From Enterocytospora artemiae (Eukaryota > Microsporidia), in NCBI GenBank assembly GCA_038659295.1, contig JASNGC010000005.1:248001-312000 (forward strand): a stretch of 64,000 nucleotides of DNA, read 5' to 3'. The notes under the pieces are model-generated. The model was not told where the DNA came from, searched no databases, and worked only from the letters and a program-made list of their open reading frames with translations. Numbering within the stretch: position 1 is the stretch's first letter; the number at the start of each line of letters is the position of its first letter. The position numbers and the translations under genes were made by a program. This document shows positions 9,830 to 17,872 of the stretch, one piece after another.

Positions 9830-11161
9830 ATGAATGGCATGATATTATGCCAACTCTTTGGATTTAGCAGTGTGATTTGTAATGCAGAGGTATTTCTGGA
9901 TGGTATCAGGAAAGACGTTTCTCCTGTTGATGGTGATAAAATGGTTAGGGAAATGGCACCACATATATATTCAGATGATGCAACTCATCTATTCAAAGAA
10001 CTATTATCAAAGATCGAAACGATTGGTGATGTACTACAACCAAATGATGAAGAAAAGAAGACTATCCATGAGATAAAGTCGTTACTGAAATATCAATTGA
10101 TAAAATATCGTTCAGGCATTGCTGATGATAGTATAAAATCGCATCAACTGCAGAAGTGGCCCAATTATGAATCATTTAGGGAGCGCATTATGCTATATTG
10201 GCATATAGGTAACCAAAATATTATGTTATTACCTTCAAAAGAGATTGCAATCCTATTTAGGAAATTAACTGCTACAGAAGATAATAGCAAGATGTATATT
10301 TCGACCTCAGATGATCTAACTCCAGAAGATATTGAATCATTATGGGATTTATATAGCTATGATGATATATATGGATATAATAAAGCACTTGTGTCTGAGG
10401 CACATCTGGAGACTCATGATTTTCTAGGTATTGATGAGTTATTATTTAAATCAAAAGAAGATTCTGAGGCTAAAGATCATGCCCCATTACCACATAATAT
10501 TCTAGGAGAATTTCAACAACTAATGGATTTTAATCGTACAGAAACACTTAATTATGTCAATGAGGGGGTGTATATGGTGGATATCAATGAAATGCTAAAC
10601 AGAGAAGAATATGGTGAAAACTGGAAAATTATAAACAGAAAAGAATATGATGCAATCAGGGAAATTATAAAAGAAAAAACATATAATGATGAAATCAGGA
10701 ACATTGTAGACTGGTGGATCTATATAGTACTACACAGCAATGTATCTGATGATATCAATGAAAAGATGAATGTTGTGATAAGGATATTGAGAAATGTATC
10801 ATACAAATTTAAAAGTTCAAAGGACTTTTCTAAATTTTGTAATACCTTGGAAAAGTTGTCGAGATTAATCCAGAAAGCAGAGTACTCACACCTGAAGGGA
10901 GTCATAGTTATGTATATTATTGGAAATAATATAGACAATGATTTTATGATCCCTTCTGTTGCTATTAATCTTGTAAGGTTTATAAACGCTTTAGTCTCAA
11001 TCCAAGAACTGGAACTATCTCCAGAGTCTGAAATTATGATAATTCGTGGTGGAGGGTTTATGGAGGAAGTCTTAAGCTTCTTCATGGAGAAACTTTCAGA
11101 CCTATTAATAGAGAGAACTTTCAAAGCCACCACATCATCAATCGAAGAATTAAGAGAATAA
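9830..11161 (+). CDS. Orphan protein with likely signal peptide
   Basis: 443 residues, not recognised. The N-terminus MNGMILCQLFGFSSVICNAEV looks like a signal peptide cleaved near residue 18-20. The rest is acidic and probably all-helical, with no transmembrane segment and few cysteines. A secreted or lumenal protein is therefore inferred, perhaps one exposed to the host. I chose the ATG at 9830. The open frame extends upstream only through a non-ATG codon, and GGG at 9814-9816 lies just upstream. AATAAA spans the stop codon. Confidence 0.75.
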   Translation: MNGMILCQLFGFSSVICNAEVFLDGIRKDVSPVDGDKMVREMAPHIYSDDATHLFKELLSKIETIGDVLQPNDEEKKTIHEIKSLLKYQLIKYRSGIADDSIKSHQLQKWPNYESFRERIMLYWHIGNQNIMLLPSKEIAILFRKLTATEDNSKMYISTSDDLTPEDIESLWDLYSYDDIYGYNKALVSEAHLETHDFLGIDELLFKSKEDSEAKDHAPLPHNILGEFQQLMDFNRTETLNYVNEGVYMVDINEMLNREEYGENWKIINRKEYDAIREIIKEKTYNDEIRNIVDWWIYIVLHSNVSDDINEKMNVVIRILRNVSYKFKSSKDFSKFCNTLEKLSRLIQKAEYSHLKGVIVMYIIGNNIDNDFMIPSVAINLVRFINALVSIQELELSPESEIMIIRGGGFMEEVLSFFMEKLSDLLIERTFKATTSSIEELRE

Positions 11162-11301
11162 ATTTTTAAATAACCTATATATGATTTTAGGATTTGAACC
11201 GGTATTAATAGTCTAGTCTCTATCTAAGAATGCTATTGATAGATCTACTTGACTCTGTTAATGAATGCTATTGAATTATTATTACAATTCTGGAAAATAT
11301 C

Positions 11302-11463
11302 ATGGAATTGAATTTTTATCAAATATACTTCATTGTCTCATATTCTGGCTTTTCCATGAGTATGGTAATCTATCTGCTGATTCTCATTATTATTGGAACT
11401 ACAATTGGGTATAATAAACTCCATCACATGGTAATATTCCATATCCCGTCATATTTTCAATAA
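11302..11463 (+). CDS. Possible 53-residue single-pass membrane microprotein
   Basis: A short frame from ATG 11302 to TAA 11461-11463. The centre (VIYLLILIIIGTTIG) is a convincing transmembrane helix, flanked by a short polar N-terminus and a His/Lys-containing tail. It lies in an otherwise empty 390-bp gap. No CCC or GGG is near the start, so the frame may be fortuitous in AT-rich DNA. Not recognised as a family. Confidence 0.3.
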   Translation: MELNFYQIYFIVSYSGFSMSMVIYLLILIIIGTTIGYNKLHHMVIFHIPSYFQ

Positions 11464-11551
11464 AGTCTACCTACAATCCAAGATATCGTACTTTTCACAA
11501 TACACTTGTTATATATTTTTTAAAATATTTTAGTTGTATATTTTTCCCCTC

Positions 11552-11813
11552 ATGAAACCTTCAAATTCTGAAAAAGAATTTTACTTGGATTCCTCATTTG
11601 ACTATTCTAAGCTTACTAAGATGGAGCTAAGAGACATAATGTCCATAAATAACATAGATGAGATCCCTCCACTTTCAGCCAAAAGATGTTATTTTGCAGG
11701 CATATAAAAACAATATCCACGATAGAATCGAACAAATTAAAAAGGTCGGAAACCTTAGTAGAGAAAATATATTTCAAAGTGAATCTGAAATGAGTGATAT
11801 CGAGAAAAGCTAG
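11552..11813 (+). pseudogene. Small HeH/LEM-like gene with a one-base frameshift
   Basis: A CCCC at 11546-11549 directly precedes the ATG at 11552. The first frame (51 codons) contains LTKMELRDIMSINNIDEIPP and then stops. One base out of register the frame continues as KDVILQAYKNNIHDRIEQI to a stop at 11811-11813. Joined at the AAAA run at 11681-11684 (one A too many), the two pieces give an about 86-residue protein. Its core resembles the HeH/LEM-like helix-extended-loop-helix of Src1/Heh1/Man1 proteins, in which SAK or SARK separates the two helices. Those proteins tie chromatin to the inner nuclear membrane, but no membrane segment is seen here. The error may be in the sequence or in the gene. 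Confidence 0.5.
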
Positions 11814-12052
11814 ATACAGGTAATGCATCTAGCATATATTTAATAAGTTAAATGCTAACTAAAAATAACCAAAATATTTCTGAGTTTTCTAACCGATCAT
11901 TTACCTTGGAAATTTCAAATAGGACATTCATAAATCGTGTATATAAATCAGAAATATAATCCATACGTTATGACATCACATCCTAAAAGATATTTAGATA
12001 TTTTACATATACCAATTGAATAAATAGTATCAAAAGGTACCTAAGAACTAAT

Positions 12053-12670
12053 TTACTCAAACAAGCTTAAACCGGGTTTTTTTAAAACTATATAGTCTTG
12101 CAAGTCGGAAAATGCTTTGGAAAGAATTAAATCACCTTCCTCAACGGTTTTAGTAATTGCAAATACTTTTACCAGATATACTCCTGCTAGATCTTTATCA
12201 CTTTCTTTGGAGATAGTATTCTGTGAGTTTTTTATCTTTGTTAATTCTACCGTATACCCATTATGTTTAAATAGATAACCTTCAAAGGTATTCGATGAAA
12301 TTTCCTCATAGCCCATTGAAATAAAAAGTTCAATTATTGGTGATATCATCGAATTTTTAAATTCCGAATCAACTACATGTTTAAAAAGGTTAGTGGGTAA
12401 TTCATTCCACTTTACCCTTGACTCAATAATTTCCATAGAAACTCCAAGACGATGTCTATTTTTATCCAATGCTCTTCTATATATGATCTTTGATTCTTTA
12501 TTTTCTTCCACTAGCCACAGTCTCTTATCAATGGGTTTGGTTTCATTATAGAAAATGTGTTCTTTTCTATTTATTGCAGTGAGATTGAATTTTGGGTTGT
12601 CTTCTGTATTATCTTTTGCCATAAAATTGAAGCATTCTCGAGAAATTCCATAGACTGCACTTTCAATCAT
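12053..12670 (-). CDS. MED18: Mediator subunit 18
   Basis: 205 residues. Head-module subunit of the Mediator coactivator, bridging activators to RNA polymerase II. The match is by overall pattern. A short N-terminal ESAVYGIS-type strand starts the fold, and a WLVE-like segment sits near residues 52-55. A GYEEISSNTFEGYLFKHNGYTVELTKI block corresponds to the conserved G(Y/F)...F.KG..F region, followed by the YLVKVFAI strand. The C-terminal LQDYIVLKKP matches the usual FAEQLKPLV.LEK helix. It shares a 22-bp divergent promoter with the E2F gene, and its ATG is preceded directly by CCCA. Confidence 0.7.
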   Translation of the reverse strand: MIESAVYGISRECFNFMAKDNTEDNPKFNLTAINRKEHIFYNETKPIDKRLWLVEENKESKIIYRRALDKNRHRLGVSMEIIESRVKWNELPTNLFKHVVDSEFKNSMISPIIELFISMGYEEISSNTFEGYLFKHNGYTVELTKIKNSQNTISKESDKDLAGVYLVKVFAITKTVEEGDLILSKAFSDLQDYIVLKKPGLSLFE

Positions 12671-12692
12671 TGGGTATTAAAAGCCCCATTTT
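12671..12692. promoter_or_regulatory. 22-bp divergent promoter between MED18 and E2F
   Basis: Only 22 bases separate the two ATGs. They contain GGGTA next to the MED18 start (CCC read on its own strand) and CCCC seven to ten bases before the E2F start. Each gene thus has its own start-proximal C-triplet within one tiny spacer. Confidence 0.7.
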
Positions 12693-13280
12693 ATGAAAAG
12701 TGACATCGAAGGACAAATTGTAAGTTCAAAAAGAGATGAAAACTCCTTGTACACTTTAACCAAGAAGTTTATCAAGATGCTTGTGGAATCTCCTGATCTA
12801 GCAATAAATACGAAGCAAGCTGCCCAGACATTGCAAGTTGCAAAGCGTCGGATTTATGATATTACCAATGTCTTGCAAGGACTGGGTTTAATATCTAAAT
12901 GGAATGTAAACAGTGTTAAGTGGATTGGAGGATCTGTAGAGGATATTATTGGGGGATCGAGTGAATTAGGCAACCAAGAAATTGGGAAAGAAGATATTGA
13001 AAAAATGTCACAAGAGGAAGCTGATTTAGAGAAGGCGATTAATGAAATTACGAATGAACTAACCATCTTATCCAGTAATCCAGAAGATTTAGAGAGGGCC
13101 TACGTTACTTATGACGATCTAAGAACAATTAAAGCATTTGATAACAAGTTATTATTTGCAGTAAAGGCTCCAGAAGATACAATTGTAGAGTATCCAAAAT
13201 ATGAAAAAGGTATTTATAGAATGAAAGCCTCAACAGAGAAGGGTCAGATATCTGTTTTTTATGTTCAAAATGATAAATAA
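12693..13280 (+). CDS. E2F: E2F-family transcription factor
   Basis: 195 residues. Residues about 18-83 form the E2F winged-helix DNA-binding domain with the diagnostic RRIYDITNVL motif, which contacts TTTSSCGC-type sites in G1/S gene promoters. A leucine-rich segment (about 105-135) and a marked-box-like beta region follow, the dimerisation module used to pair with DP. There is no retinoblastoma-binding transactivation tail. A DP partner was not found in the window. The start is supported by CCCC at 12683-12686. The last codons overlap an AATAAA. Confidence 0.93.
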   Translation: MKSDIEGQIVSSKRDENSLYTLTKKFIKMLVESPDLAINTKQAAQTLQVAKRRIYDITNVLQGLGLISKWNVNSVKWIGGSVEDIIGGSSELGNQEIGKEDIEKMSQEEADLEKAINEITNELTILSSNPEDLERAYVTYDDLRTIKAFDNKLLFAVKAPEDTIVEYPKYEKGIYRMKASTEKGQISVFYVQNDK

Positions 13281-13501
13281 ATGTTCTAGATATGTTTTTT
13301 TAGTTAATATTAAAAATACAGGATTTTTACTATTAACTAAAAAAGGCCTTAACTTATTCGAGAAAGCCGTAGTATACAACCGAGAACAGTCCACAAATTC
13401 ATTTTATTATACGATAGATCCACGGAGTTGTCAAAACTATCACGATGCCAATACAATAATAAAATGGCAAGAGTATAAATACTTTGCAATAAATAATATT
13501 T

Positions 13502-13858
13502 TTACAGACATTTATTCAATTGGACTGATTCCTTTTGAGCTTTTCCCATTCTATTACTTCTTCTTTTTTTAGAACTTGAAAAACTTGGAGAGATCTCATT
13601 TGTGCAGACATCCTCCGTAATCTCAAAAGTTTGGGATATTTCTTGCGAGGTCTCCAACGCTGGCTTTATCAAATGGATTTTTTCCAGTGGAACCTCTGTC
13701 TCTTCATTATGTATAGCCTCAGGAATATTATACTTACCCTCCTCTTTAACATTCATTAAGCTCACTTCAGCATTCTTCTTTTTTAAAAAGCTAAAGGGCA
13801 TCTTAGTTTTCCATTTTTTTGCAATTTTTTTAATTGTTTGCTTAAAATTGGCGATCAT
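13502..13858 (-). CDS. Small basic hypothetical protein
   Basis: 118 residues, not recognised. The first 30 residues are strongly basic (KQTIKKIAKKWKTK) and another basic cluster, KKRRSNRMGKAQK, sits near the C-terminus, with an acidic, Glu-rich centre between them. A nuclear or nucleolar location is a plausible inference. No clear CCC precedes the ATG, although CC lies next to it. The opposite strand is also open over much of this stretch, so the gene call is tentative. Confidence 0.5.
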   Translation of the reverse strand: MIANFKQTIKKIAKKWKTKMPFSFLKKKNAEVSLMNVKEEGKYNIPEAIHNEETEVPLEKIHLIKPALETSQEISQTFEITEDVCTNEISPSFSSSKKRRSNRMGKAQKESVQLNKCL

Positions 13859-14321
13859 GGCTTAAAAAATATGGAGAATTAAATTGTTTATAAATAAACG
13901 TCAAACGCAATTATCTTATTACGTTTATAAATCTCTACAACAATGCAACAAAATTTTCTTAAAGAAAAACTCGATACAGGTTATAATAATCAGGGTCATT
14001 AAAAAATTTTTAAATTATAAACTACTAATTCTTTAATCTTATAACTACAGTAATTTTGAAAAGTTGTTTCTGATTTTACTATGGTAACAAAACTGTAAAT
14101 GTTTGGCTAATAATTTTAGATACAAAATAGCCACAAACATTGAAAGGATTTAATTGTCATGATACTAGCCAGTATATTGATTTATTACTAATTTAATAAT
14201 CGACATCCCACTTTTAATATTAACTCTGAAATCCCAACAATACTGAAAAGAATGAATACAAAAACGACAGGATCAATTAATTACAAACTGTATTTTTTAC
14301 TTATATTTAAATTTTCAACCC
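13859..14321. other. Intergenic region, 463 bp
   Basis: AT-rich spacer between two divergently read genes. Only the CCC touching the UBA2 start codon is recognisable. Confidence 0.5.
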
Positions 14322-15818
14322 ATGGCTCCTCGTATACTGGTTATAGGCTGTGGAGGCCTTGGTTGTGAGCTTGTCAAGCTCCTTGCACTTGCAAAAGAAA
14401 ATATTATAACAGTAATAGATAATGATACTATTGATTCAACCAACTTGAACCGTCAATTTCTATTCAATCAAAAAGACATAAATAAACCTAAATCGGAGGT
14501 GGTTTGTAATAAAATAAGGAGATTATGGGGAGGAGATGACCATATTATAGTCAATGATGCAAAGAAGATGAAGGTCAATGACGATAACACTATTCCTATG
14601 CATCTTAAGCCACAAGTGAATTTTTTATATATGAAAATTGATGATATCAACTCCATTGAGTTCTACAGACAATTTGATGTTATATATAGCTGTCTAGACA
14701 ATGATGAAACCCGTTCATATGTTAATCAAAGATGTTATATTGCCAGGAAAAAAATGATTGATGGAGGGTCTGCAGGGTGGTTAGGCCAAAGTTTTATTAA
14801 TTCAAGCGAATGCTTTGATTGTTTGCCTCCCAAACTTGAGAAAATATATCCTATCTGTTCAATTCGTCAGAAACCAGAAAATTTCGAGCATTGTGTAGTT
14901 TGGGCAAAACAAGTTTATGAGCAAAATGACTTTAGAACTCTATTAGATGAGGTTGAACAACACAGGACAGATAGAATTGATGACAAGAATAATCTCGCAA
15001 CTTTGAACAATTCTTTCAAAATTAGTAATATAGCAGATAATAATAGCGAGGAGAACATCAGTGAAGAAAGCAAGTATTTGGAAAATATTGATGGTAGTTT
15101 GTACGAATATGAAGATTTCTTCATAGAAAATGAAATACCAAATACTACTCAACCAAGGTTAGTAGTGATGGAGGAAATTAAAGATAAGATAGATTTCGAA
15201 AATATCTCGGAAGCTATAACTAGCTTAAAATTGAAAAACTTACACAATCAAGCAACGAAACAATATCCAAATTGTCTTTTGAAAACTGATAAATCTTTTG
15301 ATTCATTAGATAAAATATCATTTTTAGATTTTTCTCCCCAAATTGATAAGAATTCGTTTATTTATCAATTAGCTTCATATAAAGCTGAACGTTATGATAT
15401 TCCGCCCGATACCTTTTTACAGACCACCACATTTATTAACAGGATTGTTCCAAGTATTTGCACCACAAACTCCATTGTTGCATCCCTAATGATCCTTTCA
15501 AACAAAAACAATAGAAATTATTATTTGTCAGATAAAATCATTTCTGTTCAACCGAATCCAAAGAACATTAACTGCTTAACCTGTTCACTTCCGAATTATG
15601 TTTGTTTATTTGGTGGAGATAGGTTAGTTAAAGATTTTTTGAAGCATTTCAATGCCGATATGGTCTTAACTGAAAATATGGTATACGATAGGAATTCCGA
15701 AAGTGGCTTAATTGAATTAAAAAATCAAATTGCAACTGTAATTAAAAATTCCACAAAAAATAGGGTATATTTTGAGTTTAAAGGTAGTGTTGAACTCGAA
15801 ATAAAAAGATATGTTTGA
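14322..15818 (+). CDS. UBA2: SUMO-activating enzyme E1, catalytic subunit UBA2
   Basis: 498 residues. Adenylates SUMO and carries it as a thioester before transfer to UBC9. The ATP-binding Rossmann motif GCGGLGCE is at residues 9-16, with the DNLNRQF-like segment following near 40-46. The crossover region IYPICSIRQKP places the catalytic cysteine at 179, and HCVVWAK follows at 190-196. That combination is typical of UBA2 rather than UBA3. Zinc ligands are visible as CFDC (164-167) and CLTC near residues 424-427. The protein is shorter than fungal and animal UBA2, with a reduced catalytic-cysteine domain and a short C-terminal ubiquitin-fold region. CCC abuts the ATG. Confidence 0.85.
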   Translation: MAPRILVIGCGGLGCELVKLLALAKENIITVIDNDTIDSTNLNRQFLFNQKDINKPKSEVVCNKIRRLWGGDDHIIVNDAKKMKVNDDNTIPMHLKPQVNFLYMKIDDINSIEFYRQFDVIYSCLDNDETRSYVNQRCYIARKKMIDGGSAGWLGQSFINSSECFDCLPPKLEKIYPICSIRQKPENFEHCVVWAKQVYEQNDFRTLLDEVEQHRTDRIDDKNNLATLNNSFKISNIADNNSEENISEESKYLENIDGSLYEYEDFFIENEIPNTTQPRLVVMEEIKDKIDFENISEAITSLKLKNLHNQATKQYPNCLLKTDKSFDSLDKISFLDFSPQIDKNSFIYQLASYKAERYDIPPDTFLQTTTFINRIVPSICTTNSIVASLMILSNKNNRNYYLSDKIISVQPNPKNINCLTCSLPNYVCLFGGDRLVKDFLKHFNADMVLTENMVYDRNSESGLIELKNQIATVIKNSTKNRVYFEFKGSVELEIKRYV

Positions 15819-16138
15819 TTATATACAGTGATCAAAACCTATGTTCAACTACAAAAAATTAGAAGTGGAAATTTGCTTGCATATTATTTGTATGGTTATC
15901 AAATATTAGTTTAACTGTTAGTATATCCTATGTTATAAATTATACATTTTGAAATCTAATTTAAATACATTATTATACAACATATCAAAGATTATAAATT
16001 CTAAGAATAGTTTTATCAACAAATATTATTAGATAGTTGGATACACACAAATTATGTTTATAATATAATTACGTTTTTGGACTTTCAAAAGTTATTATCT
16101 TCTAAATATGCTTTAACAAAATATAATTTCTACATTTA

Positions 16139-16306
16139 TTAACTTCCGTTCGTAACTTTCTTCTTGGCCTTACTTCTATTTTGGAATGTCATTACAAACT
16201 TCTTACATGCATAATATGAAAATGTCTTATCGTCCTCCTTTACAGCTGTAGCTTTAGCATTCTTCATAAATTTTAAATTTCTAAGTGTTGAACTAAGAGC
16301 TGCCAT
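16139..16306 (-). CDS. 55-residue basic protein, MPP6-like exosome cofactor candidate
   Basis: A short frame with strong expression signals. CCCC lies six to nine bases upstream of the ATG at 16306, and a TAATAAA overlaps the stop. It begins MAALSSTLRNLKFMKNAK, similar to the N-terminal LS..LL.MKFM motif of M-phase phosphoprotein 6, which docks onto the nuclear RNA exosome and recruits MTR4. The C-terminus is lysine-rich. The functional guess rests on that one short motif. The existence of the gene is better supported than its identity. Confidence 0.6.
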   Translation of the reverse strand: MAALSSTLRNLKFMKNAKATAVKEDDKTFSYYACKKFVMTFQNRSKAKKKVTNGS

Positions 16307-16670
16307 TTAAGGGGAATAGAGACATTTTATATCTAATTGAAAAGAGATTATCAATTTAAATCATGGTAAAATATAATTGTGAAAAAATACAGTGTTTATA
16401 TATGTTATTGATGATAAATAATGTATTTTTCAGTAGATATATTATAACATAAAGTCTAAGTCCATAATTTGACTACAATAGCAAATCCAATCCTTTCCTA
16501 AACAATTATGAAATTTTTCAACCTTTGTATAATGATTTGTTTTATCTTAGAATCTTAGACTTTTAATCATTAAAGTAACATACTAATTTTGCTTTGATCA
16601 AACAAATAATCAGTCTATTATTTTTATAATAAATAGCTGCACATAATGCAATATAATAATGAATATCATG

Positions 16671-17471
16671 TTATGTTTTTGTCGAAGTTTTCAAAGTTAT
16701 TGTTTTGGAAAAACCAATTCCAAAGAATACAACCGTACCAAGTATGAAGATGCTAAAGTATACAGCTAGTGCCTTAACACTAAACTGAAAAACACAGTCG
16801 TTCCTTAAAAAATAATTAAATATTTCTCTGTTATTTTTTCTATTAACTTGTGATGGAATTATGAGAAATATTGTACAAATCAGTTCCCCGGTAGCCGAAA
16901 ATATCATTGCATGTGAAAGTTTCTTGAAAAAATATAGCCTAATTCCAAGAATACACAGACATGTAAGTAAAATAAAAAATGAAATTGGAAATGCAGAGTA
17001 GAACGGCATCGGAATATTTTTGAATATTCTAGAAGCTAGTAATCTTAAAGATATAAAAGTAAATTTTAGGGTCATGACAAATGTGCAGACATCAGAAATA
17101 TCATGGATAACCCATGCCAGTATATATATAAAAAACAAAAATATTATACGTTTTTCATCACTGACTGTAAAAGTAAAATTCTCAGAAGTGGCCTTTCCAA
17201 AGAGCTGCTCCAAAAGATAAATTGGCTCATGTGATAAGCTATTGAAGAGGAATGGCAAAACCAATGCATATGAAATAAATTGAACCCTACAACCTAAAAT
17301 TCCAACTATGATCAGCATGCAGAATAATGTCTTCAACTTACTAGACTGCCCAATGTACTCGACAATGTTTGTTCTTATAACCTGTGTGATCAATAATATC
17401 TCTGGAATGAATTCTCTGATTATTATTTGTGCAATGTTATCTAGCTCCCTTGAAACAATATTACTATTCAT
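16671..17471 (-). CDS. Orphan polytopic membrane protein
   Basis: 266 residues, not recognised. About six hydrophobic helices lie between residues 45 and 255, with a charged N-terminal cytosolic segment and a short basic, Thr/Lys-rich tail. It has the look of an ER or Golgi multi-pass protein, but I see no diagnostic motif. CCC stands about ten bases upstream of the ATG. Confidence 0.75.
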   Translation of the reverse strand: MNSNIVSRELDNIAQIIIREFIPEILLITQVIRTNIVEYIGQSSKLKTLFCMLIIVGILGCRVQFISYALVLPFLFNSLSHEPIYLLEQLFGKATSENFTFTVSDEKRIIFLFFIYILAWVIHDISDVCTFVMTLKFTFISLRLLASRIFKNIPMPFYSAFPISFFILLTCLCILGIRLYFFKKLSHAMIFSATGELICTIFLIIPSQVNRKNNREIFNYFLRNDCVFQFSVKALAVYFSIFILGTVVFFGIGFSKTITLKTSTKT

Positions 17472-17872
17472 TTAAAGAGGGTAAAATTTTTAAAGAAGAG
17501 ATTTAATTACCACATATTTCAGAACTTATAAAATATAACCACTACATATCTGCTAAGCAACATATTATCAATTATCGTGCAAATCAAAATTCTTGAAATC
17601 TTAAATTTTATATTGAACACAAAATAATAGCAAACAATTTTTAAATGAAGATGCCTATATTCCGAGTTACACACATTTAAAAATGTTTTTCTCCTAAAGA
17701 TTTTAAAGCCCAGTATTTATCAGTCTTGAATAATTACAAATCAAGTATTATAAAATAATTTATACACACGATACGATTTATTTTAACCAGTAACTTAAAA
17801 ATCCATTATAGTTGTCTATTTATCACCTGATCTTAAATGTATTTTTTCAAAGCTGTGCTATTTCTTCCCCCA
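17472..17872. other. Divergent intergenic region, 401 bp
   Basis: AT-rich spacer between the orphan membrane protein and TSR1. It carries a start-proximal CCC at each end and nothing else I recognise. Confidence 0.5.
17867..17871 (+). promoter_or_regulatory. CCCCC start-proximal motif of TSR1
   Basis: Five C, then A, then the ATG at 17873. It favours this start over the in-frame ATG 12 codons upstream. Confidence 0.7.

Noticed and set aside
11180..11220. Possible tRNA T-arm (GGTTCAAATCC-like on the minus strand)
   Set aside because: The flanking bases do not form a T-stem, and no anticodon or acceptor stem can be drawn.
13261..13572. 103-codon plus-strand frame after E2F
   Set aside because: It overlaps the E2F end and the minus-strand basic gene, has a low-complexity aromatic tail and no promoter motif.
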